A DNA stretch of 64,000 bases from Hydra vulgaris. Its lineage: Eukaryota; Cnidaria; Hydrozoa; Anthoathecata; Hydridae. Made by a program: the position numbers and the translations under genes. Shown here in pieces: positions 11,076 through 22,384 of the stretch (positions are counted from its first letter, which is position 1; each line of letters starts with the position of its first letter). The notes under the pieces were generated by a model. The model had not been told where the DNA came from and did no database searches. It saw nothing but the letters and a program-made list of their open reading frames with translations. The DNA is taken from the NCBI RefSeq assembly GCF_038396675.1, contig NC_088934.1:36527001-36591000 (forward strand). The letters are read 5' to 3'.

Positions 11076-12187
11076 AAACTACACCTTTTCAAGATGTAAT
11101 TGAGAACTTAAAAGTTATAACTAAAAAAAGCAAGTTGTAATTGAGAAATACAACATGTAATTTAAAAGTCACAATATCTAATTAAGAAACACAACATGTA
11201 ATAAAGAAATTTTAAAATGTAATTGAGAAACCCAATATGCAAATAAGAAATCGTAATATGTAATTTGAAAGACAAAAGTTGTAATTAAGAAATCGTAATA
11301 TGTAAATGAGAATACATTATTTGTGATTGCGAGTTCAATGTAAGCTTAAAGGTTATTATAAAAGGTCTTCTTGGACATACATTTTAATAAGCTAATAATA
11401 TCAAATTTAGCATTTGTATGCACCAGCAATTCAGTAATACAGTAATGGAATTGAAAGATCGTTGTGTTATTTGTCAATACACTATGAAAAGAAAGTCTGT
11501 TATTAAATTGAATCCGTACAAGCATTTATTTCACCAAATTTGTTTACAACCACTTCTGGAACAACCAGAACCACCTTGTCCAATTTGTTGACATGAAATA
11601 CATACAACTGAACAAGTTGACAGAAAACATTATGTTTTATCTTCATCGAATGATAGAAGAAGAGTAATTGAATGTGCTGAGTGAAACGACGATTGGGTGA
11701 CTCTGGCGCAAAGTTTAGGTGTCAAATATAAGACAGCAGACAATTGTATCCGCAGCGGAAATTTAAATTTCATTGGAAGAGGTGTAGTTACCGCCAAAAC
11801 TACTAATGCCTTTCTCATTACTTTTTTTTATTTTATTGATAATATATTATTATTTATTGAAAATCAAACCATATGGTCACCTTTACCAAATTAGAATCCA
11901 ACCTAAAATTACAAGGTAAACTAAGGTAAACTAAAAATACAAAAACTTCTTTCTGGCAATCTATATTATAAACTTTTCTCAATTACAACTTTTATTTTCT
12001 CAATTACATCTTACGATTTCTTATTTACAACTTTCTTGTTCTAAATCTTACGTTACCCAATTACAACTTTTATCTTCTAAATTATATCTTACGTTTCTTA
12101 ATTACATCTTTCATGTTCTAAACTACTTCTTACGTTTCTTGATTACAACTTTCAAGTTCTCAATTACATCTTGAAGAGGTGTAGTTT
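11076..12187 (+). mobile_element. TIR element with subterminal repeats, internally deleted
   Basis: The left end AACTACACCTTTTCAAGATG and the right end CATCTTGAAGAGGTGTAGTT are inverted repeats. Both arms continue for about 230-250 bp as serial variants of TGTAATTGAGAAA on the left and TTTCTCAATTACA on the right. The interior carries only the N-terminal part of a transposase (11445-11892). It is therefore a 1.1-kb deletion derivative of a larger cut-and-paste element. Subterminal repeat arrays of this kind usually serve as transposase binding sites (family knowledge). A target duplication cannot be fixed with certainty. Confidence 0.7.
11445..11892 (+). pseudogene. RING-finger plus HTH fragment of a transposase
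   Basis: From ATG 11445 the frame reads MELKDRCVICQYTMKRKSV, then PYKHLFHQICLQ, then EPPCPIC. This is a RING-H2 arrangement with 7 of 8 zinc ligands; the Cys expected before KHLFH is Tyr. A helix-turn-helix follows: RRRVIECAE, then NDDWVTLAQSLGVKYKTADN and CIRSGN. Two in-frame TGA stops (11589-11591 and 11682-11684) stand where the motif context expects Arg; CGA to TGA by CpG deamination would explain both. The frame then decays and ends at 11892 before any DDE domain. A RING plus HTH head on DDE transposases is a combination I recall only loosely from invertebrate repeats. A host E3 ligase is unlikely because the frame is enclosed by transposon ends. Confidence 0.6.
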
Positions 12188-12394
12188 ACAATTAGATTTT
12201 ATTTCATCTACACATTTAAAGTTTTTTTTAATGATTTATTTATAACTCATATCTGCTTTTTAGTTAATTATGATTCTAAAAAACGACCCCAAGGTTTATT
12301 GTTGACATCACTCTAACTTTCAAGTTCTCAAATATTGTTGACATCACTAGTAATTTTCTTTTGACTAAGGAAGTATTTGTTCCATTAACATTCC

Positions 12395-13640
12395 ATTATT
12401 ACTTTGATCTTTGATTTTTCTCAAATGATTTCTCAGTTGAGCCCAATACATCTATTGGGTTGAGCTCACAATGAAACTTAGGAATATGGATTATTACGTC
12501 TATCTTATACTTTGCATAACAAAAACAAGCCTTTAGAAACACCATTGGAATCAAAACAGTTAATTGCCTTTTCGACAGCTTCATCAAGCCATTTTAGTTG
12601 CTTTACTGGACGAGTTGTACTAGGTGATTTAACAAACATACTTACATCTAATAACGCTTTTGTATGTATGGTTGCATTGTTGACGAGAATGTAAATTCGA
12701 AAACTTACTGACTTCATTATTTCGCTATATCGCAGTAGAGTTAGAAGTCGAGTGAACTGAGTAAGAATTGCTTCATTGTCGAAACAGCAGACTTTTCCGG
12801 GCACAATTATGCTCGTTGCTGTTTGAGGAAAAAAATTCAACTCAGTTTTTTTTATTAGTTGCGGTTCCTCATTTACAGCTTTTTTACATTTCCATTCACA
12901 ATAAAATCACTTAACATTCTACTGATTCCTCTTCTTTTATTAAACATTGGACTAAAGAGCACCCGAGAGCAACGTACTTTTATCATGAGCCATAACTATT
13001 TGCGCAGTTTGAACTTCAGGACGTTCCATATGTATTCAGAAGATGCTGTTTGTCAAAAACATTTAATAGTTTTTTATTTTGTTGGCAAAATAATTGACGA
13101 ACTTTTTTCTACAAACTACAACGCCCTCTCTTTCATGTCGATTAACAAATGGACAAATTTTGTTATTCGACCAAAATATCCCCAACTAAAGAGTAAACTT
13201 TGAATTGCTTTATAACTTCCACTATATTGTGATATTTTGTCTTTTTTTGGTTCGATTTTCACCGTCAGAGAATCTTTTGATTTTGACCCTTCTAAAAATG
13301 CATTAACTTATTTTTGAATAATACAAATGCTAAATGGACTATTTTTCTGAGAAACTTTATCAATGATGAAAGTGTAAATATGTTCTTTTAAATTTAAATT
13401 ATGTTCAAACATTGAGTGGCGATGGTGTTTACCTCGATTGTCAGATTATAGAATCTCTTCTTCTCCATTAATCAATTTAAAACAGTTAATATTACTAAAC
13501 TTGACATGGTTCTACTTATTTGGATTCGTTGGAACTTTGAAAGTGTAGGAGCCATAAAAATTTTATGATTAAATAATCGTTCCAGTTTAAATCCAATTTC
13601 TTTCTCACATAGTATTTGTAACCATATCCACATGAAATTC
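12395..13640 (-). pseudogene. Degenerate DDE-superfamily transposase
   Basis: Minus-strand pieces in order: KEHIYTFIIDKVSQKNSPFS-like (about 13380), EVQTAQIVMAHDKSTLLSGA (about 12980), NFFPQTATSIIVPGKVCCFD (about 12830), YILVNNATIHTKALLD (about 12680) and FHCELNPIDVLGSTEKSF (about 12460). The VDNATIHT and CELNPIE boxes of DDE enzymes are recognisable, but the catalytic Asp reads Asn and the Glu reads Asp. The frames are shifted against each other several times. No terminal repeats were found. It is on the opposite strand to the RING/HTH element and is not its missing half as far as I can tell. Confidence 0.55.
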
Positions 13641-14259
13641 GCTCAAATCTTCAATATTGCGTTCTTATTTCTCCAAATCAAAAACTTTTCTATTACTTTT
13701 TTTAAGCATTTTTTTAGATATCGATTAATTCTTCTGAACTCTAATATGAGAATTATTAGGCGTTTTATTTTCAATTCAAAGGTGTTGATTACGCTTTTTA
13801 TAAGGAGTCATTAAAAATAAAAATTTAAAGGCAAATGGTTTTTTTGAATTGTTGACTGTACTTCAATTAGCAATCAAAAAATATATATTCACATAATTTG
13901 AAGTTTGCATATATATTATGTAATTCACAAAAAGCTTATATTTATAATCTTATTGTTTCAACAAATTGCATTTTGAATTATAAAAAGTGTTTATTTAAAT
14001 GTCATCAACCTGGTTTTTAAACTTTATAGCGTAGTTTTTTTATTTAGAAGTTGTGATTTTTAACGACTTTGTTGAAAGTTGTTAGCTTTTTAGGATGTAT
14101 TTTTTCAGACCCAAATATTGATATATCTAATAAATCAGTTAAATATAAATAGAGAATCAATTATGAAGAAAACTTAATTTTTTTGAAACTCATAATTATT
14201 TATATCTTAAAATACAATAATTTTCCAAATAATTTTAAAATCAAAAGCGAATTTTAAAA
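13641..14259. other. AT-rich spacer
   Basis: No coding exon or element boundary was recognised. Confidence 0.35.
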
Positions 14260-14400
14260 TAGAAATAATGTTTTACAGCTTTTTGGCCTTAAAATAAAAA
14301 CAAGAATATTATTTTAAAAAGTTGTTTCATATCTTTTTTACTGGCACCATTATCTCATTTTATACCTATTATAGATATTTTTGGAAATTCCTTGTGGTAA
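14260..14400. repeat. Left copy of a diverged direct repeat flanking the hAT relic
   Basis: The words TTTTTGGCCTTAAAATAA, TTTTTTACTGGCACCATT and TAGATATTTTTGGAAATTCC reappear in the same order and orientation at 18010-18160, with perhaps 70% identity. The copies bracket the hAT-like relic at 14401-17850. Confidence 0.55.
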
Positions 14401-17400
14401 GTGGCGTTGCGTGGGAAAATTCGAGGGAGGGGGGGGGGAAGGAGAACTCAATTTTCCCAACGGCTTAGCATAGATTTCCAACTTTTTTTTTATCTTAAGA
14501 AAACAGTTTCAGTCCAATTTACAAAATCTATTAATGATTATGCTACACTGCACTCACACTCAATAATTGTCAATTATCCGTTTATATTAACTAGTATTAA
14601 CAAAACATAGCTCGCTTTACATGTATACAAAATATTCAATTCAAAAAACATCTAAAATCTCTACCGATTCATAGTGAAATTGTATTAGTTCAAAAAAATG
14701 TTATCGGTTAATTTAATAACTTCACAAACGATTCTAGCAGCAGATATAGCAGTTTAAAATTTTAGGGATATAAAATAGTACAAAGTAATATGGAAAATAT
14801 TATTGAAATTGAAGCTTCAGAAAGAGTGCAACATCACTCTACTAGAATTGTTCTATTGTTGAAGAATTTGACATACAACGAAAAGTTAAAACGTTACACT
14901 CAATATTTGTGTGTAACGTTAGATTTTATATATGACTCTTTTTCAATTGAACCCATCCTTTAAAAAGATGTTTGGAGTTAATTCCTTTACAAAGTTCTTT
15001 TTCGCACTTGAGTAGCATGAGATTATCCAATCTCTTATCACTCATTATTTTTCTCAGATGTAACTTTACTATCTTGATTTAACTGAAAGAACGCTCATTT
15101 GATGCTACACCATAAAAAGCTGTGATTTCAATAATACATAGTTTAGAGGCGTGTTTCAGTATGGCCTTTAATTTCACAACATGGTACAAAATGTCTTGCA
15201 GAGTCTTAGCTAGTATTCTTGATGATTTTAATTCTTTATCATCTACTTATAAACAGATATTTATCAACATTTCCATCTGGCTTTTCAGCACATGAACGTC
15301 TGGAATTTGATCCTTGTATCCAGGTGGAAAAAGTTTGTTTGCTTTTGTTATGGTTTCAATATTTAAATTTCCTTATTTAAAGGAAAAGATTTTAGTGATG
15401 GGGGCAAATATTTCCTTTAAAGCCGCAGAGTTTTCGGTTAAACCCATGGCTAAAGAGTATATGACTTCTTTGAACTCTTTCCGGTAAAAAGATCTCCATT
15501 GCTGTTAATCTATGGTGTCGTCCGTTATCGTTTTCTGCATCAATGTTCAATTTCCGAGAAAATATCAATGCACTTTCAATCAAATATTTGAGATGATCTG
15601 AAGAAGATTAATAACCTTCTCTAAACACTGATTTAGAGCCTTGACAGACTTTGCTCATGCGGTCAATCTTGTTCTAGAAAGGTTTACAAGCTGTATTGCA
15701 TTGTCAATGTCTTCAAGTTTTTCTTTTAAATGACTAAACTTTTTTGTACTTGATGTGAAGAAAACATGCGACCGTTCGAGAACATTAAACAATTCTCGAA
15801 ATAAAGTATTAAAATTGCAGACATGTTCAACACCTGTGTTTGTTCTGTGGTCTTGACAAGGTATGTAAAGCATATTATGCCTTACAAGGTATGTAAGGCC
15901 TAACTTTTTTTGTTACTTACTTTTGTACTCCTTAAATTGTTGAGACATTGAACTCGCTTAGTCATATGACTGAAAGGCCATCTTCGATGTGCCAATCCCT
16001 TCTTTATGTAAAGAAAATAAAATTAGCTCAGTCATTCCTTTTCTAGCCTTATCAGTGCATTCAACTGATTTCAAAAGCCTTTCCGGAATCTCACCGTTTT
16101 CACTGGTCATTCTCACAACCATACTCATTATATCTATGTGTGACATATCTGGAGGTGTCGGCCATCACAAAAAAAAATTGGAGCTGTTAATTTCATCAAT
16201 GGTCTGTCTCTTCAATTCAGTCGCAATTAAACTAATCATTTTATTTTGAGATGATGGACTCGTGTATGTAACTCTAGATGGACAAAGGGCTTTATCTTCA
16301 ATCCAGGCTTTTAGTGTGGGATTGTGGCGTAAGATGAGATTCACTACTGCAACAAAGTTACCTTGGTGAGCACAGTCAGATTCTCTAAACGCCAGCTCTT
16401 GGCTTCCTAAAGTCTTGCGTGTATCGATAAGAATTTCAACAGTTTTTCTATTCTGCTCCTCTCTTTTTTGCACTTCTATCCAAGCAAGTCTCTTGGATTT
16501 ATCAATAAGTTGATCTATAAAACCCTTTTTCATAAGAAAGTGACATTGTTCGCTTCATGCATCTTTATGTGCTCAAGAGCCTAAAGTTTGTCTTTTCCAT
16601 AGCTTTTCATCTTGGACCAAGATCTCAACCCAACAATTATCTTCATTTTCAGTTTTTTCATTCTTTCTAACACCCTTAGGGAAAAGGCAGCAGACAAAAC
16701 AAAATTTGGCATCCTTCTGGGTGCTATATTCTAAATGTTGTACCAGTTTGGTAAAAACTCTAAGTCTTTGTACCTCTGGAGATTAAATCTATTTTTACTG
16801 TCACTTGGGAAACTAGTAAGTTTTGGTTGGTGTGGCCCTAACTGGAGTAAATACAATTTTTGATTATCCGTAATTGTATGAGGACGCAAACCTGGGTCAT
16901 GGCTTACCAATGCTCATAAATCTGGTATGTAAATTATAATATTGTGAACTTTGGTATCGAGTTTTTTTATAAAAGCATTTCCCATTTCCAAAACATTATA
17001 TGAAATTTCCAATACAGAACTTGTAGCATTTACAATTTCAACTGCAGTAAGTTTTTCATTTACTAACTATTTTTTACAATATATTTTATAAATGTCACTA
17101 CAATATTTTATATTATCAACCAAAATGTCCTAATTCCCAATGAGCAAAGGCCAATTTGTTGTTTCACTGCTTACTTCAGTAGTTTATAAGTTAATAATAT
17201 TTGTGTCATCTTTTTCTTCTTGGCCAGGAAACTGGGGTTAATAATCTGATTTAGAATTTAATTCTGTAAATTTCTCCAGACAACAATATGCGTCCTTATC
17301 TTGAACTTCTGAACTTGCGTCCTCTTTAAGTTTTTTATCAGAAGATGTTGTTTCTTCGCCTATGGATATACTACATGTTGAAGTTGATTTTTCAATTATT

Positions 17401-17850
17401 ATTATGTCTTGTAACTTTTTATGTTTACTTTTTTGTATTTCATCATCCGCTTTGACATTGTTATCAACTTTCTGATATTCGATTTTTCGTTTTTTTGAAG
17501 CTAAGTAGGCTACAAAAGGATTCTCTGATTCCCGGTGTTTGTATATGAATCTTTTTACCACCATGAACGGATCTTGTTAGTCGGATCTTTTTAGTCGAAT
17601 TTATAGTCGTTATTAGAAACTGCTTTGCATACGCAACGTAATTTATTGTAATTTATTTCTCTTGCTTTTCATAATTAATGCTCTGGAAAACAAACGCAGA
17701 TACTATAATTTACCGTAATTTTTATCACCAATTTCCCAACTGTCCCAACTCGTGGCAAGGAAATTCCCAACTTTCTCTTTCCAAGGTTCTGATGGGGGGA
17801 GGGGAGACTCCCTCCCCCTTCCCCAATTCCTCAAAGCGGCGTCTCTGCTA
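14401..17850 (-). pseudogene. hAT (ZMYM1/DUF4371-like) transposon relic
   Basis: The minus strand starts with MVVKRFIYKHRESENPFVAY near 17564 and a Lys/Ser-rich linker. A TTF-like block follows (LLQLGPHQPKL, about 16850), then NRKTVEILIDTRKTLGSQEL and AWIEDKALCPS (about 16440-16280), which fit the DUF4371 region. Near 15100 come ERSFS and IVKLHLRKIMSDKRLDNLML, the hAT C-terminal dimerisation motif. The frame is broken by many stops and shifts. G-rich inverted ends (GGCGTTGCG...GAGGGAGGGGGG at 14403; reverse complement of GACGCCGC...GGGGAAGGGGGAGGG ending near 17843) look like diverged terminal repeats. An exact 8-bp duplication was not found. Confidence 0.65.
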
Positions 17851-18009
17851 GCGATCCCTGATAGCCACTAGGCAAAATACATCAAATAATTACTTTTTGT
17901 TCTATCTCTTCCAAAATTGTATAAAAATTAAAAGAAAGTTTTTGGTAAGGTAATTTTTATAGAAAAGAAAACAAAAATAAAATTTTGAAAACTAAATCAC
18001 AATTTGTTT

Positions 18010-18160
18010 ATATTATTATTCTATTTTACATGTTTTTGGCCGTAAAATAAGAAATAAAATTTTTTATGTAAAAACCACTTCATAACTTTTTTGCTAGTAC
18101 CATTGCAATCGTTTTAAACTTATTTTAGAATTTTTCATAAATATCTAGCGGTCCCGGATA
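18010..18160. repeat. Right copy of the diverged direct repeat
   Basis: Counterpart of 14260-14400: TTTTTGGCCGTAAAATAAG, TTTTTTGCTAGTACCATT and a TCATAAATATCTAGCGGT end. Confidence 0.5.
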
Positions 18161-19728
18161 GAGACAAGGTGAGCCACTGCCCCGAAATTACTTTTCTTTA
18201 CAATTATTCACTTACTATTATACTTTTATGTTTTAAAAAAACAACAAACTTTTATATTGTACAAAAAAATAAGTTTAAACATGTTTTTTTCCCTATTATT
18301 CCATTCTAAATGAAACATTTTAATGGTAATCTCTATAAAACCGAAGTAATGTTAAAATATGAATATAACTAGCAATAAAGTTTATTTATTTCAAAAAAAA
18401 CAAAACGTTAAGTGTTAGTTGCGAAAAAGCTCCAGCAGGACATCCCAGAACGCAACTTTGATCAATTAGCAAGAGCTTCGCTAAGTAAATAGGCTTTGGT
18501 TACTACAGAGGCAACCAATTTTTTATTTGATACAAATTGATGGAAAGCAATAGTTTTTGAGTTTGTGTTTTTATTTAAAATAGTATACAGGTAAAGGTAT
18601 ATATTATTTTAAATAAAAAGATATACAATTTAGAACTAAATAAGACTATTGCTGCAGAAACAAAAGCAAAAGTTAAACGTTTATACCTCAGCTTTTATCA
18701 GTAATAACATTTTTTGATTTGCAAACCACTTTTGAATTACTTGCTGTTCTTGATGCTCTACTAAACAGTTACAAGGAATTAATCTGTCAGGTAATGTTGC
18801 AGTATTCTGAATTCGAAATGCGTCTCAATGATTTGCAGAACTTAGTCAGATAAAGGATTTGATAGAATTTTGAAGGCGACGAAAAAAACCTGGAGTTAAG
18901 CAAAACAATGAGTCTGAAACCGCAGACCACGTCACGTTTTGTCACGTTTTCAAGGAGCTCACCCACCCACTCTCGAGCGTAACGTATTATGCAATGACCC
19001 CGTACTACAGAGCTTTTCTTTCTTCGTAATTTATAAATTATTATAATTTATAAAAAGCTTCCTCAATGACTTTGCCAGTTATAAAAAAATTTAAATTATT
19101 TTTCTGCAATAACATAAAAAGTATTTATTTTTATTACAAACAAAAATTATTTTTTACAACTCTATCAAAATACGCTTCTTTTGAGAAGGTTGACATACTT
19201 TTAAATAATTTTGTTGTTCTTGTTGATAATATTAGGCATTTTACCCCAAATACTAAAGATTTGAACCCAAATATCTTTACAACTTGACTTAATAGTGAAA
19301 TCAAAATGAGAAAGGCTTTACAAAAATTGTTTACTCGACGAAAAAAAATTTTTTTTGTTGACTTGTTTATTTATGGAATAAACAAAGAACACTAAAAACA
19401 AAGAAAACATTTATTAAATAGTATTTTAGAAATTTAAAAACAATAATAATAAAAAACAAGAATAGATAATAAGAAAATAAGAAAATAGATTTAATAGTAT
19501 TATTACTAAATAAATTTTTTACTTATGCAATAATATATTAAAGCTAAGTTTTAAGTATTACTACATGCAATATTATATTGATACAATATTATATTAAAGC
19601 AAAAGTGGAAAGCTTCGCCCTGAAATAAATTATCCCATTAAAATTTACCCTTTAAAACTTAACCCATTAAAATGAAACAAACAAAATTGATATCTAGGTA
19701 TCATTTTGCTCATGAGGTGAATTTGGAT
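18161..19728. other. AT-rich DNA with an unassigned short open stretch
   Basis: Positions 18710-18855 are open on the plus strand for about 50 codons (FDLQTTFELLAVLDALLNSY, then EFEMRLNDLQNLVR) without a clear start or splice sites. This might be a decayed exon or repeat, and I do not assign it. The rest shows no gene. Confidence 0.3.
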
Positions 19729-19833
19729 GCAATCAGTGATTGTGAGTGACGGGATGATTGCATGCAATTAGTGATTGTGAGAGATTGCACGATTGCATGC
19801 AATGAGTAATTGTGAGAGATTGCATGATTGCAT
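19729..19833. repeat. 35-bp tandem repeat, three copies
   Basis: GCAATCAGTGATTGTGAGTG...GATTGCAT is repeated three times with a few substitutions. Confidence 0.9.
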
Positions 19834-21190
19834 AAGTGAAGGAATCATGGTTCATAGAATCATGATACATTCACTAGAATAATTCATATGAATCATAGGA
19901 ATTAGAACTTCTTTGGTTGAAACAAAACTTTGTTACGAAATGTTTCATCTGTGTTGTCAAGTTTATTAGATTTTATCAGCAAGTTTACCCGATAATTTGT
20001 TCCGCGAGTGCTTTTTGAATGCATATCGAGTTATACCATTAAAAATTGATATCATTAAAAATATTGCTGCAACTTAATACCGCATAACCATAATTGATTA
20101 TCTTCCATGTTTGTTTTCATAATTAATTATTTTTCATATTTTTGCATTACTGCAACACTATCCTGAGTAGGCACAACGATTTACTCAAAGTCTACAAATT
20201 GTTGTTTGACTAATTCTTTGGTTGCAAAAGCATCTAAAAGCCATCGATTTTAATAAGACTCAATCTGTTCGTAACTTTATTGCGAAGTATTATGTTAATA
20301 TAATAATATAATAATTCTGGTGATAACGAAACAAGTTATCACCATATACATTTAGTCCAAGGACAATTTTGAGTTTGAGGTCGAATGCTACGGTAAACTT
20401 TAATTGATTGAGTTGAAAGAGTTTGATAAGTGTTTTCAGTTTGTGACAGTTTTTTTCTGCATTTCGAACAACATCTTGTATGAGCACTTTGTTGACCCCA
20501 GCGTTCTAACTTAAGAAGATAATTTAAATATATATAAGATAAATAGAATTAAGGAAATTTTGTTTTCTAAAAGAAAACACTTCAGTTACTAGCATAGATA
20601 GGTCAGTAAAATAAACATTTTCATTTTTAATAAGGTTTTTATCACTCTTAAACTTACATTTTTTGACATTGTAAAACTTATCCAAGAAGCTTGACCGGTT
20701 CGTAACATCAGCTCAAGTAATCTTCTGTATTCCAATTCTTCCAACATCTTTGCTAAAAAGCTTAATTTTTTATAATTATAATTCTTTTGTTTTATCTAAT
20801 ACTACAATTTAGAAGATCAGGATTTATCTTTAAGTTCATGATGGTTTCACTTCTTATATTCTTTCAGGTGATCGTTCTCTTTGTCACTTTAACAAGAAAA
20901 GCGTTTTCTCCATTTTTATATATTTGTAGTTTGAAGTTTTATATTTGTACTGTCACATGAAACAAATTTTATTTTGCGTACAAGAAACAACTCTTTTTCA
21001 ATTTTTAACAGTTATTTTTTTGTTGCAAAGTTGAAAAATTACCGGGACTAAAATTAATTTCTGTTTTTGAATGGAATCTTTTTATTTTCTTTGCAGATGA
21101 ATGCAAAAAGACCAAGTTTACTACTACTTCTAGTACACTGTTCTATACAGCAAGTAACACAGTAGCAGTTATACAGCAAATAGCACAATA
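19834..21190. other. AT-rich DNA, unassigned
   Basis: A minus-strand open stretch at 20505-20345 reads LERWGQQSAHTRCCSKCRKK, a Cys pair pattern of the kind seen in zinc-binding heads of transposon proteins, but it is too short to name. A hairpin (TGGTGATAAC...GTTATCACCA) sits at 20318-20344. Confidence 0.3.
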
Positions 21191-21194
21191 GTAG

Positions 21195-22050
21195 TTAGAA
21201 TGTAATTTTTTATTCAGTGCGATTTGCTTAACAGAAACTTGGTGTTCTGACAAATTTTCCAGAAAAAATTTAAACCTATTAATTCCGAACTACAAACTTA
21301 TATCTTATAAGCGAAAAGTTCAAAAACGAGGAGGTGGAATTGTGACGTATATTCATAATGTTCTGAAAACTAAACTTAGAGACGATCTTTTGGCTTCTGA
21401 TGTCGATTGTGAGATTTTTACAATTGAAATAATAAACCAAAGTTTTAAAAATATACTGGTGCCCACCTGTTGCAGACCACCTGAAGGTAATATAAAAAAA
21501 TTTTCAAATCATCAAAAACAAAATATTTCTAAAAAACAACAAAGTGCACAAAATATTATTCTGTATTGAAGAGATTAACATAAAATGTCTACAGTATAAT
21601 GAAGATACTGTTACCAAATTTATTTTTGATAATATGTTTCAACACTACATCTTCTCTATAATAACCAAACCCACACGGGCAACATTAATTTTAGTCACTG
21701 CAATAGACAGCTTATTGACTAATTCATTTTATGATTCTTCATTAAAAGCAGTTATAATCAAAGCGGATATGTTCGATCACTTTCCGATATACTTTTTTTT
21801 TTTTTTAAGATAGAAAAACTAATAACTCTAAAACCAAAGTCTATAAACGAAAGCTTAATAAATTTACTATTCAACAGTTTAAAGACACTATCGGCAGTGA
21901 GGTGGGATAAGATTTACTAAAAACTACAACCTCGCACTAGCGAACTCAGGTAACAATTTAAGAAATATTCTTAAAGTATTATAACAATCACTTCCTTATT
22001 ATAGAACAACAATTAGAAGTAAAATACTTACAAGAGGTATAAAAGTATAA
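21195..22050 (+). pseudogene. LINE endonuclease-domain fragment
   Basis: The translation in pieces gives a CLTETWCSDKF segment, GGGIVTYIHNVLKTKLRDDL and a VPTCCRPPEGN-like box. After a frame change come FSIITKPTRATLI and a LLTNSFYDSSLKAVIIKADM segment. This is the order of an apurinic-endonuclease domain in CR1/jockey-like LINEs (LTETW; the Thr-rich box; then S/D-H-F-P near DHFPIYF). A further stretch (HFLIIEQQLEVKYL) precedes the site where a SINE is inserted. Several stops and shifts make it dead. No RT of the same copy follows directly. Confidence 0.7.
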
Positions 22051-22051
22051 A

Positions 22052-22250
22052 GAGTAGCCGTGGCGCAGTGGTAGTGAAATTGCCTCAAAAGGATCGTGGT
22101 TCAAACCCCACCTCGGGGCAAGTTTTGCGACATCGGTTAGGAAGGAGGCGTGAACTTCCAATTAAATGCTCATCGGCTATGCTCTGTTATAAGACCGTAA
22201 GGACTTCTTGGGGTACCTAAATAAAATTAAAAAAACAAAAAAAACAAAAA
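22052..22250 (+). mobile_element. tRNA-derived SINE
   Basis: The head AGTAGCCGTGGCGCAGTGGT carries a Pol III A box at 22060-22072 and a B box GGTTCAAACCCC at 22098-22109, followed by a unique body and an A-rich tail at 22222-22250. It does not fold as a complete tRNA, because the acceptor stem partner is missing. A diverged sibling is at 58691-58895 (shared GAGGYGTGAAYTTCC and TGCTCTG words). It is inserted after LINE coding sequence. No target duplication is obvious. Confidence 0.85.
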
Positions 22251-22384
22251 ACTTTGCATCATGTATTTAAAAAAGAGAAACGGAAAAATTACTTACAAGT
22301 AATAAATAAATATATTTGTAAAAATAAAAAAAATTTCAAAGAAAAATTACTACTTATAACCGCAACTAATTGCTTGTTTATTTA

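Noticed and set aside
14975-17565. Host ZMYM1/ZBED-like gene
   Set aside because: Frequent stops and frameshifts, no splice structure, and TIR-like ends point to a dead hAT transposon.
22052-22120. Functional tRNA gene
   Set aside because: A and B boxes are present, but the acceptor stem does not pair and the sequence continues into a SINE body and A-rich tail.
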